From Acanthosepion esculentum (Eukaryota; Mollusca; Cephalopoda; Sepiida; Sepiidae), in NCBI GenBank assembly GCA_964036315.1, contig OZ038479.1, positions 63,195,804 to 63,259,803 on the forward strand: a stretch of 64,000 bases of DNA, in the 5' to 3' direction. The notes below the pieces were generated by a model that made no database searches, was not told the DNA's origin, and saw only the letters and a program-made list of their open reading frames with translations. A program made the translations under genes and the position numbers. The first letter of the stretch is position 1. The number at the start of each line of letters is the position of its first letter. Shown here in pieces: positions 24,142 through 36,779 of this stretch.

Positions 24142-24959
24142 GCTGCATATTGTTATATTTATCAATAGAAAAGTTAGAAAACCTATTGAAATATTGCATC
24201 TTTTGTTATTTTGCAATAAAAAAGTTAGAATGGAAATAGGAATACTGCATATTGTTATATTTATCAATAGAAAAGTTGGAAAACATAATGAAATATTGCA
24301 TCTTTTGTTATTTTGCAATAAAAAAGTTAGAATGGAAATAGGAATACTGCATATTGTTATATATTTCTGGAGAAAATTTAGAAAACATATTGAAATATTG
24401 CATCTTTTGTTATTTTGCAATAAAAAAGTTAGAATGCAAATAGGAATACAGCATATTGTTATATTTTTCAATAGAAAAGTTAGAAAACATATTGAAATAT
24501 TGCATCTTTTGTTATTTTGCAATAAAAAAGTTAGAATGCAAATAGGAATGGTGCATATTTTGTTATATTTTTCAATAGGAAAGTTAGAAAACATATTGAA
24601 ATATTGCATCTTTTGTTATTTTGCAATAAAAAAGTTAGAATGCAAATAGGAATGCTGCATATTGTTATATTTATCAATAGAAAAGTTAGAAAACCTATTG
24701 AAATATTGCATCTTTTGTTATTTTGCAATAAAAAAGTTAGAATGCAAATAGGAATACTGCATATTGTTATATTTATCAATAGAAAAGTTGGAAAACATAA
24801 TGAAATATTGCATCTTTTGTTATTTTGCAATAAAAAAGTTAGAATGGAAATAGGAATACTGCATATTGTTATATATTTCTGGAGAAAATTTAGAAAACAT
24901 ATTGAAATATTGCATCTTTTGTTATTTTGCAATAAAAAAGTTAGAATGCAAATAGGAAT
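23936..24959 (+). repeat. 512-bp higher-order repeat, two copies
   Basis: Five units repeat with 512-bp spacing: ATACAGC at about 23936/24448, GGTGC, GTTATATTTATC with AACCTATTG, a GTTGGAAAACATAATG unit, and a TTTCTGGAGAAAATTTAG unit. The sum 4 x 102 + 104 is 512. A third start at 24960 reads ATACGGC with a TTTTGGTATTTTTC linker, so the match then decays. Confidence 0.85.
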
Positions 24960-26089
24960 ACGGCATATTTTGGTATTTTTCAATAGAAAAGTTAGAAAAC
25001 ATATTGAAATATTGCATCTTTTGTTATTTTGCAATAAAAAAGTTAGAATGCAAATAGGAATGGTGCATATTTTGTTATCTTTTTCAATAGAAAAGTTAGA
25101 AAACATATTGAAATATTGCATCTTTTGTTATTTTGCAATAAAAAAGTTAGAATGCAAATAGGAATGCTGCATATTGTTATATTTTTCAATAGAAAAGTTA
25201 GAAAACATATTGAAATATTGCATCTTTTGTTATTTTGCAATAAAAAAGTTAGAATGCAAATAGGAATACTGCATATTGTTATATTTTTCAATAGAAAAGT
25301 TAAAAACATAATGAAATATTGCATCTTTTGTTATTATGCAATAAAAAAGTTAGAATGCAAATAGGAATACTGCATATTGTTATATATTTCTGGAGAAAAT
25401 TTAGAAAACATATTGAAATATTGCATCTTTTGTTATTTTGCAATAAAAAAGTTAGAATGCAAATAGGAATGGTGCATATTTTGTTATATTTTTCAATAGA
25501 AAAGTTAGAAAACATATTGAAATATTGCATCTTTTGTTATTTTGCAATAAAAAAGTTAGAATGCAAATAGGAATGCTGCATATTGTTATATTTTTCAATA
25601 GAAAAGTTACAAAACATATTGAAATTTTGCATCTTTTGTTATTTTGCAATAAAAAGTTAGAATGCAAATAAAAATGCTGCATATTTTGTTTTTTTTTCAA
25701 TAGAAAAGTTACAAAACATATTGAAATATTGCATCTTTTGTTATTTTGCAATAAAAAAGTTAGAATGCAAATAGGAATGCTGCATATTGATATATTTTTC
25801 AATAGAAAAGTTAGAAAACATATTGAAATATTGCATCTTTTGTTATTTTGCAATAAAAAAGTTAGAATGCAAATAGGAATACTGCATATTGTTATATATT
25901 TCTGGCGAAAATTTAGAAAACATATTGAAATATTGCATCTTTTGTTATTTTGCAATAAAAAAGTTAGAATGCAAATAGGAATACGGCATATTGTTATATT
26001 TTTCAATAGAAAAGTTAGAAAACATATTGAAATATTGCATCTTTTGTTATTTTGCAATAAAAAAGTTAGAATGCAAATAGGAATACTGC

Positions 26090-26900
26090 ATATTGTTATA
26101 TATTTCTGGCGAAAATTTAGAAAACATATTGAAATATTGCATCTTTTGTTATTTTGCAATAAAAAAGTTAGAATGCAAATAGGAATACTGCATATTGTTA
26201 TATATTTCTGGAGAAAATTTAGAAAACATATTGAAATATTGCATCTTTTGTTATTTTGCAATAAAAAAGTTAGAATGCAAATAGGAATACGGTATATTGT
26301 TATATTTTTCAATAGAAAAGTTAGAAAACATATTGAAATATTGCTTCTTTTGTTATTTTGCAATAAAAAAGTTAGAATGCAAATAGGAATGGTGCATATT
26401 TTGTTATATTTTTCAATAGAAAAGTTAGAAAACATATTGAAATATTGCATCTTTTGTTATTTTGCAATAAAAAAGTTAGAATGCAAATAGGAATGCTGCA
26501 TATTGTTATATATTTCTGGCGAAAATTTAGAAAACATATTGAAATATTGCATCTTTTGTTATTTTGCAATAAAAAAGTTAGAATGCAAATAGGAATACTG
26601 CATATTGTTATATATTTCTGGAGAAAATTTAGAAAACATATTGAAATATTGCATCTTTTGTTATTTTGCAATAAAAAAGTTAGAATGCAAATAGGAATAC
26701 GGTATATTGTTATATTTTTCAATAGAAAAGTTAGAAAACATATTGAAATATTGCATCTTTTGTTATTTTGCAATAAAAAAGTTAGAATGCAAATAGGAAT
26801 GGTGCATATTTTGTTATATTTTTCAATAGAAAAGTTAGAAAACATATTGAAATATTGCATCTTTTGTTATTTTGCAATAAAAAAGTTAGAATGCAAATAG
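26090..26900 (+). repeat. 410-bp higher-order repeat, two copies
   Basis: TTTCTGGCG at 26103/26513 and TTTCTGGAG at 26205/26615 are both 410 bp apart, followed in each copy by ATACGGTATATTG and GGTGCATATTTTG units. The copies differ at the first linker (ATACTGC versus ATGCTGC) and at TTGCTTC versus TTGCATC. Confidence 0.82.
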
Positions 26901-28540
26901 GAATGCTGCATATTGTTATATTTTTCAATAGAAAAGTTAGAAAACGTATTGAAATATTGCATCTTTTGTTATTTTGCAATAAAAAGTTAGAATGCAAATA
27001 AAAATGCTGCATATTTTGTTTTTTTTTCAATAGAAAAGTTACAAAACATATTGAAATATTGCATCTTTTGTTATTTTGCAATAAAAAAGTTAGAATGCAA
27101 ATAGGAATGCTGCATATTGATATATTTTTCAATAGAAAAGTTAGAAAACATATTGAAATATTGCATCTTTTGTTATTTTGCAATAAAAAAGTTAGAATGC
27201 AAATAGGAATACTGCATATTGTTATATTTTTCAATAGAAAAGTTAAAAACATAATGAAATATTGCATCTTTTGTTATTATGCAATAAAAAAGTTAGAATG
27301 CAAATAGGAATACGGCATATTGTTATATTTTTCAATAGAAAAGTTAGAAAACATATTGAAATATTGCATCTTTTGTTATTTTGCAATAAAAAAGTTAGAA
27401 TGCAAATAGGAATGGTGCATATTTTGTTATATTTTTCAATAGAAAAGTTAGAAAACATATTGAAATATTGCATCTTTTGTTATTTTGCAATAACAAAGTT
27501 AGAATGCAAATAGGAATGCTGCATATTGTTATATTTTTCAATAGAAAAGTTAGAAAACATATTGAAATATTGCATCTTTTGATATTTTGCAATAAAAAGG
27601 TTAGAATGCAAATAGGAATGTTGCATATTGTTATATTTTTCAATAGAAAAGTTAGAAAACATATTGAAATATTGCATCTTTTGTTATTTTGCAATAAAAA
27701 AGTTAGAATGCAAATAGGAATGCTGCATATTGTTATATTTATCAATAGAAAAGTTAGAAAACCTATTGAAATATTGCATCTTTTGTTATTTTGCAATAAA
27801 AAAGTTAGAATGCAAATAGGAATGGTGCATATTTTTGTATTTTTCAATAGAAAAGTTAGAAAACATATTGAAATATTGCATCTTTTGTTATTTTGCAATA
27901 AAAAAGTTAGAATGCAAATAGGAATACTGCATATTGTTATATTTTTCAATAGAAAAGTTAGAAAACATAATGAAATATTGCATCTTTTGTTATTTTGCAA
28001 TAAAAAGGTTAGAATGCAAATAGGAATACTGCATATTGTTATATATTTCTGGAGAAAATTTAGAAAACATATTGAAATATAGCATCTTTTGTTATTTTGC
28101 AATAAAAAAGTTAGAATGCAAATAGGAATATGGTATATTGTTATATTTTTCAATAGAAAAGTTAGAAAACATATTGAAATATTGCATCTTTTGTTATTTT
28201 GCAATAAAAAAGTTAGAATGCAAATAGGAATGGTGCATATTTTGTTATATTTTTCATTAGAAAAGTTAGAAAACATATTGAAATATTGCATCTTTTGTTA
28301 TTTTGCAATAAAAAAGTTAGAATGCAAATAGGAATGCTGCATATTGTTATATTTTTCAATAGAAAAGTTAGAAAACCTATTGAAATATTGCATCTTTTGT
28401 TATTTTGCAATAAAAAAGTTAGAATGCAAATAGGAATGCTGCATATTTTGTTTTTTTTTTCAATAGAAAAGTTAAAAACATAATAAAATATTGCATCTTT
28501 TGTTATTATGCAATAAAAAAGTTAGAATGCAAATAGGAAT

Positions 28541-31500
28541 ACTGCATATTGTTATATATTTCTGGAGAAAATTTAGAAAACATATTGAAATATTGCATCT
28601 TTTGTTATTTTGCAATAAAAAAGTTAGAATGCAAATAGGAATACGGCATATTGTTATATTGTTCAATAGAAAATTTAGAAAACATATTGAAATATTGTAT
28701 CTTTTGTTATTTTGCAATAAAAAAGTTAGAATGCAAAGAGGAATGGTGCATATTTTGTTATATTTTTCAATAGAAAAGTTAGAAAACATATTGAAATATT
28801 GCATCTTTTGTTATTTTGCAATAAAAAAGTTAGAATGCAAATAGGAATGCTGCATATTGTTATATTTGCCAATAGAAAAGTTAGAAAACATATTGAAATA
28901 TTGCATCTTTTGATATTTTGCAATAAAAAGGTTAGAATGCAAATAGGAATGCTGCATATTGTTATATTTTTCAAAAGAAAAGTTAGAAAACATATTGAAA
29001 TATTGCATCTTTTGTTATTTTGCAATAAAAGAGTTAGAATGCAAATAGGAATACTGCATATTGTTATATTTTTCAATAGAAAAGTTAGAAAACATAATGA
29101 AATATTGCATCTTTTGTTATTTTGCAATAAAAAGGTTAGAATGCAAATAGGAATACTGCATATTGTTATATATTTCTGGAGAAAATTTAGAAAACATATT
29201 GAAATATAGCATCTTTTGTTATTTTGCAATAAAAAAGTTAGAATGCAAATAGGAATACGGTATATTGTTATATTTTTCAATAGAAAAGTTAGAAAACATA
29301 TTGAAATATTGCATCTTTTGTTATTTTGCAATAAAAAAGTTAGAATGCAAATAGGAATGATGCATATTTTGTTATATTTTTCAATAGAAAAGTTAGAAAA
29401 CATATTGAAATATTGCATCTTTTGTTATTTTGCAATAAAAAAGTTAGAATGCAAATAGGAATGCTGCATATTGTTATATTTTTCAATAGAAAAGTTAGAA
29501 AACATATTGAAATTTTGCATCTTTTGTTATTTTGCAATAAAAAGTTAGAATGCAAATAAAAATGCTGCATATTTTGTTTTTTTTTCAATAGAAAAGTTAC
29601 AAAACATATTGAAATATTGCATCTTTTGTTATTTTGCAATAAAAAAGTTAGAATGCAAATAGGAATGCTGCATATTGATATATTTTTCAATAGAAAAGTT
29701 AGAAAACATATTGAAGTATTGCATCTTTTGTTATTTTGCAATAAAAAATTTAGAATTCAAATAGGAATACTGCATATTGTTATATTTTTCAATAGAAAAG
29801 TTAAAAACATAATGAAATATTGCATCTTTTGTTATTATGCAATAAAAAAGGTAGAATGCAAATAGGAATACTGCATATTGTTATATATTTCTGGCGAAAA
29901 TTTAGAAAACATATTGAAATATTGCATCTTTTGTTATTTTGCAATAAAAAAGTTAGAATGCAAATAGGAATACGGCATATTGTTATATTTTTCAATAGAA
30001 AAGTTAGAAAACATATTGAAATATTGCATCTTTTGTTATTTTGCAATAAAAAAGTTAGAATGCAAATAGGAATGCTGCATATTGTTATATTTTTCAATAG
30101 AAAAGTTAGAAAACATATTGAAATATTGCATCTTTTGTTATTTTGCAATAAAAAGTTAGAATGCAAATAGGAATGCTGCATATGGTTATATTTATCAATA
30201 GAAAAGTTAGAAAACCTATTGAAATATTGCATCTTTTGTTATTTTGCAATAAAAAAGTTAGAATGCAAATAGGAATGCTGCATATTTTTGTATTTTTCAA
30301 TAGAAAAGTTAGAAAACCTATTGAAATATTGCATCTTTTGTTATTTTGCAATAAAAAGTTAGAATGCAAATAGGAATGCAGCATATTGTTATATTTTTCA
30401 ATAGAAAAGTTAGAAAACATAATGAAATATTGCATCTTTTGTTATTTTGCAATAAAAAGGTTAGAATGCAAATAGGAATACTGCATATTGTTATATATTT
30501 CTGGAGAAAATTTAGAAAACATATTGAAATATAGCATCTTTTGTTATTTTGCAATAAAAAAGTTAGAATGCAAATAGGAATACGGCATATTGTTATATTG
30601 TTCAATAGAAAATTTAGAAAACATATTGAAATATTGTATCTTTTGTTATTTTGCAATAAAAAAGTTAGAATGCAAAGAGGAATGGTGCATATTTTGTTAT
30701 ATTTTTCAATAGAAAAGTTAGAAAACATATTGAAATATTGCATCTTTTGTTATTTTGCAATAAAAAAGTTAGAATGCAAATAGGAATGCTGCATATTGTT
30801 ATATTTGCCAATAGAAAAGTTAGAAAACATATTGAAATATTGCATCTTTTGATATTTTGCAATAAAAAGGTTAGAATGCAAATAGGAATTCTGCATATTG
30901 TTATATTTTTCAAAAGAAAAGTTAGAAAACATATTGAAATATTGCATCTTTTGTTATTTTGCAATAAAAGAGTTAGAATGCAAATAGGAATACTGCATAT
31001 TGTTATATTTTTCAATAGAAAAGTTAGAAAACATAATGAAATATTGCATCTTTTGTTATTTTGCAATAAAAAGGTTAGAATGCAAATAGGAATACTGCAT
31101 ATTGTTATATATTTCTGGAGGAAATTTAGAAAACATATTGAAATATAGCATCTTTTGTTATTTTGCTATAAAAAAGTTAGAATGCAAATAGGAATACGGT
31201 ATATTGTTATATTTTTCAATAGAAAAGTTAGAAAACATATTGAAATATTGCATCTTTTGTTATTTTGCAATAAAAAAGTTAGAATGCAAATAGGAATGAT
31301 GCATATTTTGTTATATTTTTCAATAGAAAAGTTAGAAAACATATTGAAATATTGCATCTTTTGTTATTTTGCAATAAAAAAGTTAGAATGCAAATAGGAA
31401 TGCTGCATATTGTTATATTTTTCAATAGAAAAGTTAGAAAACATATTGAAATTTTGCATCTTTTGTTATTTTGCAATAAAAAGTTAGAATGCAAATAAAA

Positions 31501-32418
31501 ATGCTGCATATTTTGTTTTTTTTTCAATAGAAAAGTTACAAAACATATTGAAATATTGCATCTTTTGTTATTTTGCAATAAAAAAGTTAGAATGCAAATA
31601 GGAATGCTGCATATTGATATATTTTTCAATAGAAAAGTTAGAAAACATATTGAAGTATTGCATCTTTTGTTATTTTGCAATAAAAAATTTAGAATTCAAA
31701 TAGGAATACTGCATATTGTTATATTTTTCAATAGAAAAGTTAAAAACATAATGAAATATTGCATCTTTTGTTATTATGCAATAAAAAAGGTAGAATGAAA
31801 ATAGGAATACTGCATATTGTTATATATTTCTGGCGAAAATTTAGAAAACATATTGAAATATTGCATCTTTTGTTATTTTGCAATAAAAAAGTTAGAATGC
31901 AAATAGGAATACGGCATATTGTTATATTTTTCAATAGAAAAGTTAGAAAACATATTGAAATATTGCATCTTTTGTTATTTTGCAATAAAAAAGTTAGAAT
32001 GCAAATAGGAATGCTGCATATTGTTATATTTTTCAATAGAAAAGTTAGAAAACATATTGAAATATTGCATCTTTTGTTATTTTGCAATAAAAAGTTAGAA
32101 TGCAAATAGGAATGCTGCATATGGTTATATTTATCAATAGAAAAGTTAGAAAACCTATTGAAATATTGCATCTTTTGTTATTTTGCAATAAAAAAGTTAG
32201 AATGCAAATAGGAATGCTGCATATTTTTGTATTTTTCAATAGAAAAGTTAGAAAACCTATTGAAATATTGCATCTTTTGTTATTTTGCAATAAAAAGTTA
32301 GAATGCAAATAGGAATGCAGCATATTGTTATATTTTTCAATAGAAAAGTTAGAAAACATAATGAAATATTGCATCTTTTGTTATTTTGCAATAAAAAGGT
32401 TAGAATGCAAATAGGAAT
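28541..32418 (+). repeat. 1,939-bp higher-order repeat, two full copies
   Basis: Copy 1 is about 28541-30479 and copy 2 about 30480-32418, 19 units each. Private markers hold the spacing: GCAAAGAGGAATGGTGC at 28734/30673, TTTGCCAATAG near 28865/30804, TATGGTTATATTTATC near 30181/32120, and GAAGTATTGC near 29714/31653. Differences are few single bases, such as TTTCTGGAGG near 31116. A third start at 32419 matches only briefly. Confidence 0.88.
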
Positions 32419-33130
32419 ACTGCATATTGTTATATATTTCTGGAGAAAATTTAGAAAACATATTGAAATATAGCATCTTTTGTTATTTTGCAATAAAAAA
32501 GTTAGAATGCAAATAGGAATACGGCATATTGTTATATTTTTCAATAGAAAAGTTAGAAAACATATTGAAATATTGCATCTTTTGTTATTTTGCAATAAAA
32601 AAGTTAGAATGCAAATAGGAATGCTGCATATTGTTATATTTTTCAATAGAAAAGTTAGAAAACATATTGAAATATTGCATCTTTTGTTATTTTGCAATAA
32701 AAAGTTAGAATGCAAATAGGAATGCTGCATATTGTTATATTAATCAATAGAAAAGTTAGAAAACCTATTGAAATATTGCATCTTTTGTTATTTTGCAATA
32801 AAAAAGTTAGAATGCAAATAGGAATGCTGCATATTTTTTTATTTTTCAATAGAAAAGTTAGAAAACCTATTGAAATATTGCATCTTTTGTTATTTTGCAA
32901 TAAAAAGTTAGAATGCAAATAGGAATGCTGCATATTGTTATATTTTTCAATAGAAAAGTTAGAAAACATAATGAAATATTGCATCTTTTGTTATTTTGCA
33001 ATAAAAAGGTTAGAATGCAAATAGGAATACTGCATATTGTTATATATTTCTGGAGAAAATTTAGAAAACATATTGAAATATAGCATCTTTTGTTATTTTG
33101 CAATAAAAAAGTTAGAATGCAAATAGGAAT
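31911..33130 (+). repeat. 610-bp six-unit repeat nested in the 2,856-bp block (copy 1)
   Basis: ATACGG markers at 31911, 32521 and 33131 are spaced exactly 610 bp. Each copy holds two GTTATATTTTTC units, an AACCTATTG pair with a TTTTTGTATTTTTC (or TTTTTTTATTTTTC) linker, an ACATAATG unit and a TTTCTGG unit. The same pair is present in the downstream 2,856-bp copy. Confidence 0.85.
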
Positions 33131-34766
33131 ACGGTATATTGTTATATTTTTCAATAGAAAAGTTAGAAAACATATTGAAATATTGCATCTTTTGTTATTT
33201 TGCAATAAAAAAGTTAGAATGCAAATAGGAATGGTGCATATTTTGTTATATTTTTCAATAGAAAAGTTAGAAAACATATTGAAATATTGCATCTTTTGTT
33301 ATTTTGCAATAAAAAAGTTAGAATGCAAATAGGAATGCTGCATATTGTTATATTTTTCAATAGAAAAGTTAGAAAACCTATTGAAATATTGCATCTTTTG
33401 TTATTTTGCAATAAAAAAGTTAGAATGCAAATAGGAATGCTGCATATTTTGTTTTTTTTTCAATAGAAAAGTTAAAAACATAATGAAATATTGCATCTTT
33501 TGTTATTATGCAATAAAAAAGTTAGAATGCAAATAGGAATACTGCATATTGTTATATATTTCTGGAGAAAATTTAGAAAACATATTGAAATATTGCATCT
33601 TTTGTTCTTTTGCAATAAAAAAGTTAGAATGCAAATAGTAATACGGCACATTGTTATATTGTTCAATAGAAAAGTTAGAAAACATATTGAAATATTGCAT
33701 CTTTTGTTATTTTGCAATAGAAAAGTTAGAATGCAAATAGGAATGCTGCATATTTTGTTTTTTTTTCAATAGAAAAGTTAGAAAACATATTGAAATATTG
33801 CATCTTTTGTTATTTTGCAATAAAAAAGTTAGAATGCAAATAGGAATGCTGCATATTTTGTTTTTTTTTCAATAGAAAAGTTAGAAAACATAGTGAAATA
33901 TTGCATCTTTTGTTATTTTGCAATAAAAAAGTTAGAATGCAAATAGGAATACTACATATTGTTATATATTTCTGGAGAAAATTTAGAAAACATATTGAAA
34001 TATAGCATCTTTTGTTATTTTGCAATAAAAAAGTTAGAATGCAAATAGGAATACGGTATATTGTTATATTTTTCAATAGAAAAGTTAGAAAACATATTGA
34101 AATATTGCATCTTTTGTTATTTTGCAATAAAAAAGTTAGAATGCAAATAGGAATGATGCATATTTTGTTATATTTTCAATAGAAAAGTTAGAAAACATAT
34201 TGAAATATTGCATCTTTTGTTATTTTGCAATAAAAAAGTTAGAATGCAAATAGGAATGCTGCATATTGTTATATTTTTCAATAGAAAAGTTAGAAAACAT
34301 ATTGAAATTTTGCATCTTTTGTTATTTTGCAATAAAAAGTTAGAATGCAAATAAAAATGCTGCATATTTTGTTTTTTTTTCAATAGAAAAGTTACAAAAC
34401 ATATTGAAATATTGCATCTTTTGTTATTTTGCAATAAAAAAGTTAGAATGCAAATAGGAATGCTGCATATTGATATATTTTTCAATAGAAAAGTTAGAAA
34501 ACATATTGAAATATTGCATCTTTTGTTATTTTGCAATAAAAAAGTTAGAATGCAAATAGGAATACTGCATATTGTTATATTTTTCAATAGAAAAGTTAAA
34601 AACATAATGAAATATTGCATCTTTTGTTATTATGCAATAAAAAAGTTAGAATGCAAATAGGAATACTGCATATTGTTATATATTTCTGGCGAAAATTTAG
34701 AAAACATATTGAAATATTGCATCTTTTGTTATTTTGCAATAAAAAAGTTAGAATGCAAATAGGAAT

Positions 34767-35986
34767 ACGGCATATTGTTATATTTTTCAATAGAAAAGTT
34801 AGAAAACATATTGAAATATTGCATCTTTTGTTATTTTGCAATAAAAAAGTTAGAATGCAAATAGGAATGCTGCATATTGTTATATTTTTCAATAGAAAAG
34901 TTAGAAAACATATTGAAATATTGCATCTTTTGTTATTTTGCAATAAAAAGTTAGAATGCAAATAGGAATGCTGCATATTGTTATATTTATCAATAGAAAA
35001 GTTAGAAAACCTATTGAAATATTGCATCTTTTGTTATTTTGCAATAAAAAAGTTAGAATGCAAATAGGAATGCTGCATATTTTTGTATTTTTCAATAGAA
35101 AAGTTAGAAAACCTATTGAAATATTGCATCTTTTGTTATTTTGCAATAAAAAGTTAGAATGCAAATAGGAATGCTGCATATTGTTATATTTTTCAATAGG
35201 AAAGTTAGAAAACATAATGAAATATTGCATCTTTTGTTATTTTGCAATAAAAAGGTTAGAATGCAAATAGGAATACTGCATATTGTTATATATTTCTGGA
35301 GAAAATTTAGAAAACATATTGAAATATAGCATCTTTTGTTATTTTGCAATAAAAAAGTTAGAATGCAAATAGGAATACGGCATATTGTTATATTTTTCAA
35401 TAGAAAAGTTAGAAAACATATTGAAATATTGCATCTTTTGTTATTTTGCAATAAAAAAGTTAGAATGCAAATAGGAATGCTGCATATTGTTATATTTTTC
35501 AATAGAAAAGTTAGAAAACATATTGAAATATTGCATCTTTTGTTATTTTGCAATAAAAAGTTAGAATGCAAATAGGAATGCTGCATATTGTTATATTTAT
35601 CAATAGAAAAGTTAGAAAACCTATTGAAATATTGCATCTTTTGTTATTTTGCAATAAAAAAGTTAGAATGCAAATAGGAATGCTGCATATTTTTGTATTT
35701 TTCAATAGAAAAGTTAGAAAACCTATTGAAATATTGCATCTTTTGTTATTTTGCAATAAAAAGTTAGAATGCAAATAGGAATGCTGCATATTGTTATATT
35801 TTTCAATAGAAAAGTTAGAAAACATAATGAAATATTGCATCTTTTGTTATTTTGCAATAAAAAGGTTAGAATGCAAATAGGAATACTGCATATTGTTATA
35901 TATTTCTGGAGAAAATTTAGAAAACATATTGAAATATAGCATCTTTTGTTATTTTGCAATAAAAAAGTTAGAATGCAAATAGGAAT
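34767..35986 (+). repeat. 610-bp six-unit repeat nested in the 2,856-bp block (copy 2)
   Basis: ATACGG at 34767, 35377 and 35987 repeat the 610-bp spacing, each 2,856 bp from its partner in copy 1. The 610-bp doubling therefore predates the 2,856-bp duplication. Confidence 0.85.
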
Positions 35987-36779
35987 ACGGTATATTGTTA
36001 TATTTTTCAATAGAAAAGTTAGAAAACATATTGAAATATTGCATCTTTTGTTATTTTGCAATAAAAAAGTTAGAATGCAAATAGGAATGGTGCATATTTT
36101 GTTATATTTTTCAATAGAAAAGTTAGAAAACATATTGAAATATTGCATCTTTTGTTATTTTGCAATAAAAAAGTTAGAATGCAAATAGGAATGCTGCATA
36201 TTGTTATATTTTTCAATAGAAAAGTTAGAAAACCTATTGAAATATTGCATCTTTTGTTATTTTGCAATAAAAAAGTTAGAATGCAAATAGGAATGCTGCA
36301 TATTTTGTTTTTTTTTCAATAGAAAAGTTAAAAACATAATGAAATATTGCATCTTTTGTTATTATGCAATAAAAAAGTTAGAATGCAAATAGGAATACTG
36401 CATATTGTTATATATTTCTGGAGAAAATTTAGAAAACATATTGAAATATTGCATCTTTTGTTCTTTTGCAATAAAAAAGTTAGAATGCAAATAGTAATAC
36501 GGCACATTGTTATATTGTTCAATAGAAAAGTTAGAAAACATATTGAAATATTGCATCTTTTGTTATTTTGCAATAAAAAAGTTAGAATGCAAATAGGAAT
36601 GGTGCATATTTTGTTATATTTTTCAATAGAAAAGTTAGAAAACATATTGAAATATTGCATCTTTTGTTATTTTGCAATAAAAAAGTTAGAATGCAAATAG
36701 GAATGCTGCATATTTTGGTATTTTTCAATAGAAAAGTTAGAAAACATATTGAAATATTGCATCTTTTGTTATTTTGCAA

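Larger units (their letters stand above)
31000..36575 (+). repeat. 2,856-bp duplication, nearly tandem
   Basis: About 31,000-33,719 matches about 33,870-36,575 at a constant offset of 2,856 bp (28 x 102). Shared private states include ATGATGCAT at about 31298/34154, AAATAAAAATGCTGC near 31491/34347, and the pair TTGTTCTTTTGC with ATAGTAATACGGCAC at about 33603/36459. The first copy ends where it reads GCAATAGAAAAG and the second reads GCAATAAAAAAG. The duplication overlaps the second 1,939-bp copy, so it is the later event or used the same block. Confidence 0.85.
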
